Source: Butyrivibrio sp. YAB3001
Lineage (GTDB): Bacteria > Bacillota > Clostridia > Lachnospirales > Lachnospiraceae
NCBI RefSeq assembly: GCF_900112195.1
Contig: NZ_FOKR01000012.1
Coordinates: forward strand, 62,001 to 126,000
Reading direction: 5' to 3'
Length of the DNA stretch: 64,000 nt
Below the pieces are notes generated by a model. It was given only the letters and a program-made list of their open reading frames with translations, made no database searches and was not told where the DNA came from. Positions 7,909 to 17,527 of the stretch are shown here, piece after piece (the first letter of the stretch is position 1; each line of letters opens with the position of its first letter). A program made the position numbers and the translations under genes.

Positions 7909-10230
7909 ATGGAGAAAAAGATAAAGTCATTTTTTTTAACGTCGGTTCTGTTTATTCTTATGGCGCTTGTGTTGAAAGTGCCTTCCTATGCAGCTTCTCC
8001 TGCGCAGACTGTCAAGTATGAAACAGAAGTAAAAAAGATTCTTTCCGGAATGAACAGCAAATGGAAGGACGAGGAAAAGCTCTTTTACATTCATGATTAT
8101 ATTGTTACTCATGCAAAATATGATCACAGTTTAAAAGGATGGTCGGCATATGACTGCATTGTAAATCACAATTGCGTGTGTAATGGCTATGCACTTGCAT
8201 TTGAAGATGTTGTAAAAAGAACCGGAATACCGGTAACTTACATAAGCAGTGTGGTGAATGATCATGCCTGGAACGCAGTTAAGCTTAATGGTAAATGGTA
8301 CTATGTTGATTGCACATGGGATGACAATTGTGGTGATGATAATGCGTATTCGAAGGCTTGTCATCATGAGGATTTCCTTGTTAGTGAAAAAGGAATGAGA
8401 AAGACAGGGCATATAGGAAAAGATTGGCTTAGACGTGACTTGGATGCTAAGAATTATGGTAAGTATACAAAGGTATGTGGTAAGTACACTGACACTAAAT
8501 ATGACAGCATGAAATGGCACGAAACTTCTAAACCGGTTGCACTTCTTTCTAATGGAATATCTTACGCTTCAGATTATGAAACTACTGTATATCTCTATGG
8601 CTGTAACGGAGGAAAAGAAACCCCAATTTTTAAAGTTCTGGGCAGTTACTGCAAAAAGACGAAGATTGAAGATGGATGGGTTATAGATCATTCTGATACT
8701 CCGCCGGCTTCAGTAACCGGAAGTGGAAATAAAGTATTTATCAGTGTGGGGGATTATGTATATTATTATAATAAAAATGCCATGACTACCAAGACGGTAT
8801 ATAAGCTTTCCTCTGAAGAAAAACTTTCCGGTGTGATTACAGATGTTTCTCTTTCAGGAAGCAATGTCCGTTATGATATAGGAGAACTTAATATATGGGG
8901 CGATGCTCAGGCTTCTACAAGGGCAGAATATGTTGCGGTAAATACAATCACGAAGAATTCTGTACCAAGTGGTCAGGTTGATATTACCGATAATGGTGTG
9001 AAACACATGAGCATTGGTAGTACTCTTGCATTAAGTTATAAGACTTCAGGAGTTAAGACGCTTAAATGGACAAGTGATAATGTTGCTGTTGCAGAAGTTT
9101 CTGCTAAGGGAGTAGTTAAGGCGAAGAAAGCCGGGACCTGCAGAATTACGCTTAGCGGAGGCGGAGCCAAAGATTCTTTTGTTATCGTAGTTGACAGTTC
9201 AAAAGAAGAGGCGGCTTCAAAGCCGAAGAAAGTTTCAGGAAAGCCTGATTCAGAGTGGCTTAAGAATTTTGGATACTATTATGTAGACGAGGGTTATCTT
9301 TTTGTAATGGATTACAAAGGAAAGGATACTACATATAAAGTACCGGCAACCGCCATATATAGTAATAAGCAATACAAGATTGCTGTGGGATCAAACTTGA
9401 TCACATGTAATAGCAAGATTCAAAATATCAGCTTTGAAAAGGGAGTAACTATTTTTCCTGGAGATGACCTGGCATACCTGAATGATACTATTAAGAGTAT
9501 TGACCTTAGAGGGTGCGTGGTAAAGAAAAATGAGTATGGCCGTTTAGCGGTGGCTAGCGATTGTTCAAAATTGGAAACCATAAACATGAAAGGGCTTGAT
9601 GTGACCGGATGTAATACATGGAGAGCTTCTGCCGGCTGCGAGAAACTAACCACTATAGTTATGCCCAAGTACTATGGTCAGACATACACATTCTGGATGG
9701 ACAGCAGCATTGAATGGAGAGTTTATGAGAATGAAGAGTATGGAAATGTTACTTACAAAGAACTGAGTGATGCTCCGGCAAATGCTACACTTAAGAAATA
9801 TGTCGGTCCAAAGAAAAAAGGCACGAAATTTACACAAAGTAACATCACATACAAAGTTGTTGCAGGCACAACGCCTTCTGTAACAGTTACCAAGATAACC
9901 GGAAAAACAGCTACAATTCCATCGACGGTTGTTTATAAAGGAGTAAGATATCTGGTAAGCAGCATAAGTGCTAATGCAGCCAAGGATAATGCAAAACTAA
10001 CATCTGTGACCATAGGAAGCTGTGTGACAAGCATAGGTGAAAATGCTTTTAACAATTGCAAAAAGCTTACTACTATCAATGTAAAATCCGGCCTTATCAA
10101 GAAGGTTAAAGGCAATGCGTTTACAGGAGTAAGCAAAAAGGCGGTAGTTACAGTTCCAGCGGACTGCAAGACAACATACACCAAATTGTGGCAAAAAGCA
10201 GGATTTCCTAAGGACGGGAAGATAAAGTAA
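7909..10230 (+). CDS. secreted transglutaminase-like / Big2 / LRR protein
   Basis: 773 residues from ATG 7909, six bases after GGAGG (7898-7902). Signal peptide to about residue 29 (SYAAS). Residues 50-145 are a transglutaminase-like cysteine-protease fold with the triad Cys91 (CVCNGYA), His119 (NDHAWN), Asp134 (YYVDCTWDD), so probably active on peptides or peptidoglycan stems. Residues about 210-340 are a beta-rich part without a call. A Big2 immunoglobulin-like domain follows (SDNVAVAEVSAKGVVKAKKAG). The C-terminal third has BspA-type leucine-rich repeats (LTSVTIGSCVTSIGENAF). No wall anchor is visible, so it is secreted or held by the Big2 domain. Expression may be controlled by the leader element upstream. 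Confidence 0.88.
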   Translation: MEKKIKSFFLTSVLFILMALVLKVPSYAASPAQTVKYETEVKKILSGMNSKWKDEEKLFYIHDYIVTHAKYDHSLKGWSAYDCIVNHNCVCNGYALAFEDVVKRTGIPVTYISSVVNDHAWNAVKLNGKWYYVDCTWDDNCGDDNAYSKACHHEDFLVSEKGMRKTGHIGKDWLRRDLDAKNYGKYTKVCGKYTDTKYDSMKWHETSKPVALLSNGISYASDYETTVYLYGCNGGKETPIFKVLGSYCKKTKIEDGWVIDHSDTPPASVTGSGNKVFISVGDYVYYYNKNAMTTKTVYKLSSEEKLSGVITDVSLSGSNVRYDIGELNIWGDAQASTRAEYVAVNTITKNSVPSGQVDITDNGVKHMSIGSTLALSYKTSGVKTLKWTSDNVAVAEVSAKGVVKAKKAGTCRITLSGGGAKDSFVIVVDSSKEEAASKPKKVSGKPDSEWLKNFGYYYVDEGYLFVMDYKGKDTTYKVPATAIYSNKQYKIAVGSNLITCNSKIQNISFEKGVTIFPGDDLAYLNDTIKSIDLRGCVVKKNEYGRLAVASDCSKLETINMKGLDVTGCNTWRASAGCEKLTTIVMPKYYGQTYTFWMDSSIEWRVYENEEYGNVTYKELSDAPANATLKKYVGPKKKGTKFTQSNITYKVVAGTTPSVTVTKITGKTATIPSTVVYKGVRYLVSSISANAAKDNAKLTSVTIGSCVTSIGENAFNNCKKLTTINVKSGLIKKVKGNAFTGVSKKAVVTVPADCKTTYTKLWQKAGFPKDGKIK

Positions 10231-10250
10231 ATAAAAGAATTGTAATAATA

Positions 10251-10309
10251 AGGAAGGTTCAATTTTTCAGACAATGAATATGTCGTGGAAAGTTGAATCT
10301 TTCTTTTTG
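10251..10309 (+). terminator. rho-independent terminator
   Basis: Imperfect long stem between AAGGAAGGTTCAATTTTTC (10251-10269) and GAAAGTTGAATCTTTC (10288-10303), followed by TTTTT. Closes the transglutaminase-like gene. Confidence 0.7.
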
Positions 10310-10415
10310 ATATAATAGCAATGGAGAAAAATGTTAATTGCTAGTAAAATGCAGTAACATCATTGCGACTGGATAATGTTTCAATTTGGAAAACGTTTTC
10401 TAATAATATATGTTG

Positions 10416-10476
10416 TGATATACTCATGTAAATAATGTAAAGGTCATAAGGTTTTGCTGTGGGTTAAGACTTTTGA
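10416..10476 (+). promoter_or_regulatory. promoter plus conserved leader hairpin, copy 2
   Basis: Extended -10 TGATATACT at 10416-10424 predicts a start near 10432. TGTAAAGGTCA (10436-10446) and AGACTTTTGA (10467-10476) follow, separated by 20 bases, and can form the same seven-pair stem as copy 1 (7838-7879). The loop shares only scattered bases with copy 1. It ends 40 bases before the GH13 start codon. Confidence 0.55.
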
Positions 10477-10516
10477 TTCATATAACAAATAAACGCAAAT
10501 TTCAGGGAGGTTCGTT

Positions 10517-12430
10517 ATGAAAAGAAAAATAGTAGCAATTTTATTGTGCATGGCGATGCTTGGCGGGTGTGGTGTCAGTCAGAACAATGCAGAAACAAGC
10601 AAAAACAATAATTCAGATAATGTAAGCAGTGATGCACCGGGTGCTGCTGATGATGAAACAAAAGATGATAATGATTCAGATGATAAAAAGTCACCTGATA
10701 GTGAAAATGCGGAAGAAAATAATATCGAAGATACTTCGATGACAACCCAATTTGATTCAATTCAGAATCTCCCGTTAAATGTGATAGATGACAAATACAG
10801 AACAACCTATGAAATATTCGTCTATTCTTTTTATGACAGTGACGGGGATGGAATAGGAGATTTAAAGGGTGTCTCTGAAAAACTTGATTACATAAATGAT
10901 GGCGATGACAGTACTGATACTGACCTTGGCTGCAATCAGATATGGCTTATGCCGATTTCTCCTTCACCCACATATCACAAGTACGATATAACCGATTACA
11001 AGGAGATCGATCCGGAATATGGCACAATGGCGGACTTTGAAGAGCTGCTTGATAAGTGCCACAAAAGAGATGTTAATCTCATAATTGACCTGGTGCTTAA
11101 TCATACATCTTCTGAGCATCAGTGGTTTAAGGATGCAACGAGATATCTAAAGGACCATCCTGAGCTGACAGCAATCTATGCAGACGATGGTCAGCCGATT
11201 TCTGAAATTCAGGAGGAGTGTCCATACCTTTACTATTACAATTTTACCAGGGAAAAACAGACCGGTTTCGTGCAGGTAAATGGCACGGAATGGTACTATG
11301 AGGCAAGATTCTGGTCAGGGATGCCTGATCTGAATCTTGATAATCCTGCAGTCAGGGATGAAATCAGTGATATCACCAAGTTCTGGATAGATAAAGGCGT
11401 TGACGGCTTCAGGCTTGATGCGGTGACTTCCTACTACACCAATAATGATGCGAAAAATATTGAGTTCATGACATGGCTAAACGACACAGTGAAAGCCCAA
11501 AAAGAGGATGCTTACCTTGTAGGAGAGGCCTGGACATCCATGTCTACATATTCTACTTATTATGAGAGCGGAATCGACAGCTTTTTTGACTTTGACTTTT
11601 CGGGAAGTGAGGGGGCAATAGCCTCGGTTGCGAGAGGCAAGAAAGCTCCACTTGTTTTTGCAAAGGCTCTTTCTGATGAGGAAAAAGAACTTGAGCAGCA
11701 TAATAGCGACTACATAAATGCGCCTTTTTATACAAATCATGATATGGCGCGTTCTGCGGGATATTATGTGGGAAAGGGTGCTCAGGACAAAATAAAGCTT
11801 GCAGGAGCACTTAATCTTTTAATGGGCGGAAATGCCTTTGTATACTATGGTGAAGAACTTGGCATGAAAGGTTCCGGAAAGGATGAAAATAAGCGTGCTC
11901 CAATGCAGTGGGTTACTGACGGGGCAGCAGATAAAACAGGAATGTGCGACGGCCCTAAGGATATGGAAAGCTTCAAGATGGCATATCCGGGACTTGATGA
12001 ACAGGCAGAGGATGAGTATTCTATTTACAATTACTATAAAAAAACAATCAGACTAAGAAACACATATCCGGTCATTGCAAGGGGCAAGACGCAGCCGGTT
12101 GAGAGCCTTTCAGAGGATAAGGTCGGCGCTTTTGTAAGATATCTAAAGCAGGATGAAGCGGAGTTTTCTTTTGAAGAGAACGGAGATGTTATAGGTAATG
12201 ACGGCAACGCGTCAGTTCTTGGAACAATAGAGAGCTCTGAATATGGGGCAAAAGCTCTTTTGCTCATAATAAATAATTCTGACGAGGAAAAAACTGTAGA
12301 CCTCTCAAAGTGGAACGGAACAGGGGATGAGCCGATGCTTTCCTATGAACTCTGCACAGGTGAAGAACATGCGGAGCTTGATGGAATGAATCTTAAAGTT
12401 CCTGCATATGGAATCGCGGTGCTAAGATGA
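10517..12430 (+). CDS. GH13 alpha-amylase family lipoprotein
   Basis: 637 residues. Lipoprotein signal with lipobox LGGC (Cys18), then a long acidic Asn/Asp/Ser-rich linker (20-80) that would hold the enzyme off the membrane. A GH13 barrel follows: region I DLVLNH (191-196), region II GFRLDAV with nucleophile Asp301, region III GEAW with acid/base Glu337, region IV NHD with Asp409. All three catalytic residues are present. The C-terminal beta domain (about 540-637) is complete. It hydrolyses alpha-glucosidic bonds of starch-type glucans outside the cell; exact specificity cannot be read. The start follows GGGAGG (10504-10509) by seven bases. It shares a leader element with the gene at 7909. 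Confidence 0.92.
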   Translation: MKRKIVAILLCMAMLGGCGVSQNNAETSKNNNSDNVSSDAPGAADDETKDDNDSDDKKSPDSENAEENNIEDTSMTTQFDSIQNLPLNVIDDKYRTTYEIFVYSFYDSDGDGIGDLKGVSEKLDYINDGDDSTDTDLGCNQIWLMPISPSPTYHKYDITDYKEIDPEYGTMADFEELLDKCHKRDVNLIIDLVLNHTSSEHQWFKDATRYLKDHPELTAIYADDGQPISEIQEECPYLYYYNFTREKQTGFVQVNGTEWYYEARFWSGMPDLNLDNPAVRDEISDITKFWIDKGVDGFRLDAVTSYYTNNDAKNIEFMTWLNDTVKAQKEDAYLVGEAWTSMSTYSTYYESGIDSFFDFDFSGSEGAIASVARGKKAPLVFAKALSDEEKELEQHNSDYINAPFYTNHDMARSAGYYVGKGAQDKIKLAGALNLLMGGNAFVYYGEELGMKGSGKDENKRAPMQWVTDGAADKTGMCDGPKDMESFKMAYPGLDEQAEDEYSIYNYYKKTIRLRNTYPVIARGKTQPVESLSEDKVGAFVRYLKQDEAEFSFEENGDVIGNDGNASVLGTIESSEYGAKALLLIINNSDEEKTVDLSKWNGTGDEPMLSYELCTGEEHAELDGMNLKVPAYGIAVLR

Positions 12431-12552
12431 GTAAGAAAAAATTACCCTTTAGATAATACAAATTGCTGTGGTTCAGGCAACTTGTGAAAAGAGATGCTAT
12501 TGCGTGACGGAAATTATAAAAATGACACAGGAAATATATATTGGGGGAGATT

Positions 12553-13356
12553 ATGAAAAAGGATTTTGATAATTATATCTTTGACTTGTATGGAACGCTG
12601 GTGGATATCCATACAGACGAGGAACAGCCGATACTTTGGGAAAAGATGGCAAATAAACTGTCGGAGGATTTTGAGTCGGAGTTTGAAACGGTCTTTTTGA
12701 GGAAAAGATATTTGGAAATATGCGCAGAGGAAGAAAAAAAGCTTGGAAAAGAGAGCGGCGCGCAGTTTCCTGAAATAAGAATTGAAAAAGTGTGGACAAG
12801 GCTCATTTTAGAGGGGCGACAGATAATAGACGAGGATTTTGATGATTCTTTTGACAAGGAAAAAGAGGAATTGGAGAACTCGGATGAAGTAAAGGATTTA
12901 TGTATTTATTTCAGGGAGAGCTCAAGGGATAAATTTGAAGTCTATGATGGCGTTTTTGAGACTTTGAAGAGTATTAAAGCTGCTGGCAAGGGGATTTTTC
13001 TTTTGTCTAATGCCCAGAAGGTCTTTACGGAAAAAGAGCTTAAGGATGCGGGACTTTGGGATTATTTTGATGATATATTTATTTCTTCTGATAAAGGAAT
13101 CAAGAAGCCTCAGAAAGAATTTTTGGAGCAACTTATGAAGGAAAATCACCTTAATCGTGACAAGTGTGTTATGATAGGAAATGATCTTGTCAGTGATGTG
13201 GGTGTGGCATTTAAGAACGGAGTCCACAGCTTCTTTTTAAACACCTATGATATTTCTGACAGGAAAATAGAAAAAGAGCTTACTGAGCTTGGTATCAAGG
13301 GCTCGGCGCTCATGCCTGTGATAGTGGAAGACGGAGATATCTGCAAAATTCTGTAA
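12553..13356 (+). CDS. HAD superfamily hydrolase
   Basis: 267 residues from ATG 12553, after GGGGGAG (12543-12549). Motif I FDLYGTLVD with the nucleophile and acid Asp, motif II FLLSNAQ, motif III Lys in GIKKPQ, and motif IV IGNDLVSDV are all present, with a helical C1 cap in residues 20-125 rich in Glu and Lys. Members act as phosphatases on small phosphorylated metabolites. The substrate is not deducible. It follows the GH13 gene by 122 bases and precedes pepF by about 100, so operon membership is uncertain. Confidence 0.85.
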   Translation: MKKDFDNYIFDLYGTLVDIHTDEEQPILWEKMANKLSEDFESEFETVFLRKRYLEICAEEEKKLGKESGAQFPEIRIEKVWTRLILEGRQIIDEDFDDSFDKEKEELENSDEVKDLCIYFRESSRDKFEVYDGVFETLKSIKAAGKGIFLLSNAQKVFTEKELKDAGLWDYFDDIFISSDKGIKKPQKEFLEQLMKENHLNRDKCVMIGNDLVSDVGVAFKNGVHSFFLNTYDISDRKIEKELTELGIKGSALMPVIVEDGDICKIL

Positions 13357-13453
13357 CAGAATTTGGAATTGAAGATATTTTTGTCCGTTGAAAACTTTTT
13401 TTGGCATCAGTCATGTGGTATGTGACTGTAATAATATTAAGAGAGGATTTTTT

Positions 13454-15256
13454 ATGCAGAACAAATTACCAAAAAGAGACGAAGTAGCAAAGGAGCTTAC
13501 ATGGCGCCTTGAAGATATTTACGATGATGAGTCAAAGTGGGAAGCTGAACTTTCAAAAGTAAACGAAATTGCAGATAAAATGGCTGCATTTCAGGGTAAG
13601 CTATCTGAGAGTGCACAGACTTTGCTTGATTTTTGCAAGCTTAACGAGGAACTGACACTGTTTTTAGACAGAGTTTATGGATATGCTCACATGAGAGAAG
13701 ACCAGGATACAGCTAATTCCAAGTATCAGGGATTCCATCAGCGCGCATTATCAGCATATATGGGATCAGCTGAAAAGACAGCATTCATGAATCCGGAGGT
13801 TCTTGATTTGTCAGATGAACAGCTTAAGGACTTTTTTGAAAAGGCTCCTGAACTTGGAAGATACAAGGTTATGATCGATGAGATCAGAAGACTTAAGGAC
13901 CACATGCTAAACAGTGAGATGGAAGCTCTTTTGGCAAGTGCAGGCGAGATGCAGGGCGCTTCACAGAAGGCTTATGGCATGCTTTCAAATGCTGACCTTA
14001 AGTTCCCATCTGTTAAGGATTCTAAGGGCGAAGAGGTACAGCTTTCAGACGGAAGATTTGTTCCTACTCAGATGTCCAAGGACAGAGAACTCAGAAAGAA
14101 CAGTTTCGAGACATATTATGCGAAATATGCAGAATTCAAGAATACATGGGCAGCGCTGTATGATGGAGAAATCAAGGGACGTATCTTTGAGGCTAAGGCA
14201 AGAAAGTACAATTCAGCTTTTGAGGCAGCAGTAGACCGCAATAATGTTTCTCCTGCTGTATGCGACAATCTGTTTGAATCTATCCACAATAATATGGATA
14301 AGATGCACAGATATGTAAGCCTTCGCAAAAAGCTTCTTGGCGTTGACGAGCTTCATATGTACGATGTTTATGTTGCTATGCTTCCAGAATTTGACATGAA
14401 GGTTTCATACGAGGAGGCAAAAGAGCTTTCACTTAAGGCGCTTGCACCTCTTGGTGAGGATTATCTTGCAGTGGTAAAAGAGTCTTATGAGAACAGATGG
14501 ATCGATGTCATTGAAAATGAAGGTAAGAGGGGCGGCGCATATTCAGGCGGCGTGTACGATGTACATCCTTATATGCTTCTTAATTATAATGATACACTTA
14601 ACGATGTATTTACTCTGGTTCATGAGATGGGCCATTCAATGCATACATGGTATTCAAACAAGGCTCAGACAATACTTGATGCAAATTATAAGATTTTTGT
14701 TGCCGAGGTTGCTTCCACAACAAACGAAGTTCTTCTTTATCACTATATGAAGGATAACGCTAAGACCAAGGAAGAGAAGGCATTTATCATCAACCATTTC
14801 CTTGACAGCTTCAAGGGAACAATGTTCCGCCAGACTATGTTTGAAGAGTTTGAGAGAAAGACATGTGAGATGGCAGAAGCAGGCACACCTCTAACATCAG
14901 AAGCTCTTTACAATGTTTATCTTGAGCTCAACAAGCAGTATTTCGGAGAAGATATGATCTCTGATGAGCAGATTGGATGGGAGTGGTGCAGAATTCCTCA
15001 CTTCTATTACAATTTCTATGTATATCAGTATGCTACAAGTTTTGCAGCAGCTGTTGCGATTGCAGACAGAATTCTTAAGGAAGGCGCTCCGGCTGTAGAA
15101 CAGTACAAGAAGTTCCTTTCAAGCGGATGCACACAGGATCCTGTAAGCCTTCTTAAGATCGCTGGTGTTGATCTTACAACCAAAGAGCCGATTGATGCAG
15201 CGCTTGCTGTATTTGGCGAAGCAATTGATGAGATGGAAAAAGTAGTAAACGATTGA
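13454..15256 (+). CDS. pepF: oligoendopeptidase F
   Basis: 600 residues from ATG 13454, seven bases after GAGAGG (13441-13446); an upstream extension to 13388 lacks a ribosome site. M3B metallopeptidase with zinc motif HEMGH at 390-394 and the third zinc ligand Glu in VAEVAS. The length equals the usual 600 of PepF. It cleaves short peptides in the cytoplasm during peptide turnover. Strong codon bias (Ala GCA/GCT, Lys AAG) suggests good expression. The flavin reductase-like gene starts 16 bases downstream, so the two are probably co-transcribed. Confidence 0.95.
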   Translation: MQNKLPKRDEVAKELTWRLEDIYDDESKWEAELSKVNEIADKMAAFQGKLSESAQTLLDFCKLNEELTLFLDRVYGYAHMREDQDTANSKYQGFHQRALSAYMGSAEKTAFMNPEVLDLSDEQLKDFFEKAPELGRYKVMIDEIRRLKDHMLNSEMEALLASAGEMQGASQKAYGMLSNADLKFPSVKDSKGEEVQLSDGRFVPTQMSKDRELRKNSFETYYAKYAEFKNTWAALYDGEIKGRIFEAKARKYNSAFEAAVDRNNVSPAVCDNLFESIHNNMDKMHRYVSLRKKLLGVDELHMYDVYVAMLPEFDMKVSYEEAKELSLKALAPLGEDYLAVVKESYENRWIDVIENEGKRGGAYSGGVYDVHPYMLLNYNDTLNDVFTLVHEMGHSMHTWYSNKAQTILDANYKIFVAEVASTTNEVLLYHYMKDNAKTKEEKAFIINHFLDSFKGTMFRQTMFEEFERKTCEMAEAGTPLTSEALYNVYLELNKQYFGEDMISDEQIGWEWCRIPHFYYNFYVYQYATSFAAAVAIADRILKEGAPAVEQYKKFLSSGCTQDPVSLLKIAGVDLTTKEPIDAALAVFGEAIDEMEKVVND

Positions 15257-15272
15257 TTTTAAGGAGTTATTA

Positions 15273-15887
15273 GTGTCAAAAGAAGTATGGCAGCCGGGAA
15301 ATATGTTATATCCTATACCGGCAGTAATGGTAAGCTGTGGAAAGACAGGCGAAAAACCAAACATAATAACAGTGGCATGGGCGGGGAATATTAGCAGTTC
15401 CCCTGCCATGCTTTCCATTTCTGTCCGTAAAGAGAGATACTCCTACGATATCATAAAGAAAACCGGGGAGTTTGTAGTTAATCTGACCAGTAAGAAGCTT
15501 GCAAGAGCTACAGACTGGTGCGGAGTCAGGTCGGGACGAGATTATGATAAGTTCAAGGAAATGAATCTTACTCCCCTTGAGTCTCAGAAAATATCAGCGC
15601 CGGGAATCGCTGAGGCGCCGGTCAACATAGAGTGCAAGGTAAAACAGATTGTAGAACTTGGAAGTCATGATCTTTTCATAGCTGAAGTTATGTGCGTTAC
15701 TGTTGATGACAGACTTCTGGATGATAAAGGAAGACTTGATTTAGGAAAAGCGCAGTTGGTAGCATATTCTCATGGTGAGTATTTTATGCTTGGGGAAAAG
15801 CTTGGGAAGTTTGGCTATAGTGTTGCCAAAAAGACAAGCGATAAGAAAGCGCCTACTCATAAAAAACGCTCCAAAGGGAAAAAGTAA
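15273..15887 (+). CDS. flavin reductase-like (FMN-binding split barrel) protein
   Basis: 204 residues with a GTG start at 15273, six bases after AAGGAG (15261-15266). Split-barrel flavoprotein of the flavin reductase-like family: VMVSCGKTGEKPNIITVAW, then SISVRKERYSYDIIKKTGEFVVNL and the ending AYSHGEYFMLGE, all typical. It would bind FMN and transfer electrons or scavenge oxygen in an anaerobe; the partner is unknown. A basic C-terminal tail (KKRSKGKK) is not part of the fold. Closely follows pepF and precedes the VanZ-like gene by 23 bases. Confidence 0.88.
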   Translation: MSKEVWQPGNMLYPIPAVMVSCGKTGEKPNIITVAWAGNISSSPAMLSISVRKERYSYDIIKKTGEFVVNLTSKKLARATDWCGVRSGRDYDKFKEMNLTPLESQKISAPGIAEAPVNIECKVKQIVELGSHDLFIAEVMCVTVDDRLLDDKGRLDLGKAQLVAYSHGEYFMLGEKLGKFGYSVAKKTSDKKAPTHKKRSKGKK

Positions 15888-15910
15888 AGCTGCGTTTTGG
15901 ATAGTGTAAT

Positions 15911-16444
15911 ATGAAGTATTTTCTGATGTATATAAAACAAACATTGCGGTTCGTACTTAAACCACTTTCTTTTGTACCCGCAATCATAATGATGTGCCTT
16001 ATTTTTGGCTTTTCGGCACAGGATGCCAAACAGAGTTCACAGCTTAGTTATAAAGTGGGAGTAAAGGTCTTTTCTGTGGCAAACGAAACCCTGGATAAAG
16101 GGTGGAGCCAGAAAAAGATTGAACAGCTATCACGAAGGTCACAGTTTTATATAAGGAAAACGGCGCATTTTACCGAATATTTTTTACTTGCTGTATCAAT
16201 AGCGCTTCCATTGTATGTTTTTGGGATACGAGGGCTGTGGCTTGTAATTCTGGCAGGAGGCTTTTGTATTGCCTTTGCAGGATTGGATGAATTTCATCAA
16301 TCCTTCGTGGCGGGGCGAAGTCCGCAAAAACGGGATGTCTTTATCGATAGCTGCGGTGTTCTCCTTGGGGTAGTCGTGACCAGGATGGTTGGATGGACAG
16401 GGCGAATGACGATATTCAGACCGCTTGCAAACCGCAAGAATTGA
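15911..16444 (+). CDS. VanZ-like membrane protein
   Basis: 177 residues with four hydrophobic segments. The VanZ signature is clear: FSAQDAKQSS after the first segment, RKTAHFTEYFLLA, then DEFHQSFVAGRSPQKRDVFID. Named after the teicoplanin-resistance accessory protein VanZ; most chromosomal homologues have no known function. No van genes are near, so resistance is not implied. Probably the last gene of the pepF operon. Confidence 0.88.
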   Translation: MKYFLMYIKQTLRFVLKPLSFVPAIIMMCLIFGFSAQDAKQSSQLSYKVGVKVFSVANETLDKGWSQKKIEQLSRRSQFYIRKTAHFTEYFLLAVSIALPLYVFGIRGLWLVILAGGFCIAFAGLDEFHQSFVAGRSPQKRDVFIDSCGVLLGVVVTRMVGWTGRMTIFRPLANRKN

Positions 16445-16582
16445 ATGCAAATAGTTACTGTTTAGACCAAAATGCGCGAATTGGTTACTGAGGAGAGCTA
16501 CATGCGAGTGAACAGTAACTGGAAATAAATGCAGTTGACAACTTGCGTTTATAAGTGTTTAATGAATATGGAAATTGAATAA

Positions 16583-16793
16583 ACCGCTAGGGGAGCAGTG
16601 CTGAGATTGAACGTGTTACACACGTCTGACCCTTATTACCTGACTCGGATAATGCCGACGTAGGGAAGCATATAGGTTGCTTTTTGAAGCAGAAAGTTAG
16701 TTTTCTGGTAAGTTTCGAAGAACAAATGGTATCAGAATTAAAGAAATTCCAGTCCTCCCATGATGCGGTAATACATTAAGGGAGGATTTTTTT
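16583..16793 (+). ncRNA. TPP riboswitch with overlapping terminator / SD
   Basis: Classical THI-box aptamer at 16583-16675: CTAGGGGAGC, GCTGAGA, GACCCTTATTACCTGA, CGGATAATGCC and CGTAGGGAAG in order. The expression platform ends with TCCTCCC (16753-16759) pairing with GGGAGGA (16780-16786), followed by seven T and then directly the ATG at 16794. The hairpin is therefore both an intrinsic terminator and a mask over the ribosome site of thiT. High thiamine pyrophosphate should turn thiamine uptake off. Confidence 0.95.
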
Positions 16794-17495
16794 ATGAGTC
16801 TGTTTTTACAAAAAGTAGTAGAAGATGGAGATGTAAGTTACACAATTACAAAAGGAGGCTATTTTTTAGTTATTATTCTTGCTTTGATTGCATTTTGTAC
16901 GATAAGTGTATTTAAGAGTTCCGATGACAAAAACAAGATCAGCATCAAGCAGATATCTGTATCAGCATTGTGCCTTGCGCTCGCATTTGTTCTTTCAAAC
17001 ATCAAGCTCTTTAAGCTTCCTATGGGCGGTTCATTTACAGTATTCAGCATGTTCTTTGTAACATTCATTGGTTACCTCTATGGACCAAGAGTAAGTATGT
17101 CAGCAGCCTTTGCCTATGGCCTTTTACAGCTTATTGTGGATCCATATATCATAAGCGTCCCTCAGATGTTGTGCGACTACATTCTTGCGTTCGGTGCGCT
17201 TGGCCTTTCAGGATTTTTCTATGAGAAAAAGCATGGAATGATAAAAGGATATCTTTTAGGAATCTTTGGAAGATATGTATTTGCGGTTCTTTCCGGTGTT
17301 ATTTTCTTTGCATCCTATGCTCCTGAAGGAATGTCACCTCTTGTATATTCTATGGCATATAATGCGACTTATATTGCAGCAGAAGGAATTCTTACAGTAA
17401 TTGTAATGCTGATTCCTGCAGTTCATGCAGCTCTTAACAGAGTTAAGCAGGAAGCAAATGAAAAGAGTCTTAAGAAACAGGTTCAGTTGGGATAA
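16794..17495 (+). CDS. thiT: thiamine ECF transporter S component ThiT
   Basis: 233 residues, six membrane segments. ThiT hallmarks: SNIKLFKLPMGGSFTVFSMF and then LLQLIVDPYIISVPQMLCDY, which line the thiamine pocket in solved structures. It has an extra N-terminal membrane segment (residues 23-41) before the ThiT core, so it is longer than the usual 180-190. The start codon is fused to the riboswitch terminator, with GGGAGG eight bases upstream. It needs a shared EcfA/A'/T module not found here. Confidence 0.93.
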   Translation: MSLFLQKVVEDGDVSYTITKGGYFLVIILALIAFCTISVFKSSDDKNKISIKQISVSALCLALAFVLSNIKLFKLPMGGSFTVFSMFFVTFIGYLYGPRVSMSAAFAYGLLQLIVDPYIISVPQMLCDYILAFGALGLSGFFYEKKHGMIKGYLLGIFGRYVFAVLSGVIFFASYAPEGMSPLVYSMAYNATYIAAEGILTVIVMLIPAVHAALNRVKQEANEKSLKKQVQLG

Positions 17496-17527
17496 GAAAA
17501 ATATAAGAGATTATAATTAATTAAAAA

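Noticed and set aside
16452..16560. Inverted-looking text with two copies of an AACAGTAACT/TAGTTACTG-like string after the VanZ-like gene
   Set aside because: TAGTTACTGTTTA and GAACAGTAACTGG can pair for about nine bases, but without a T run and 50 bases apart; too weak to call a terminator with confidence.
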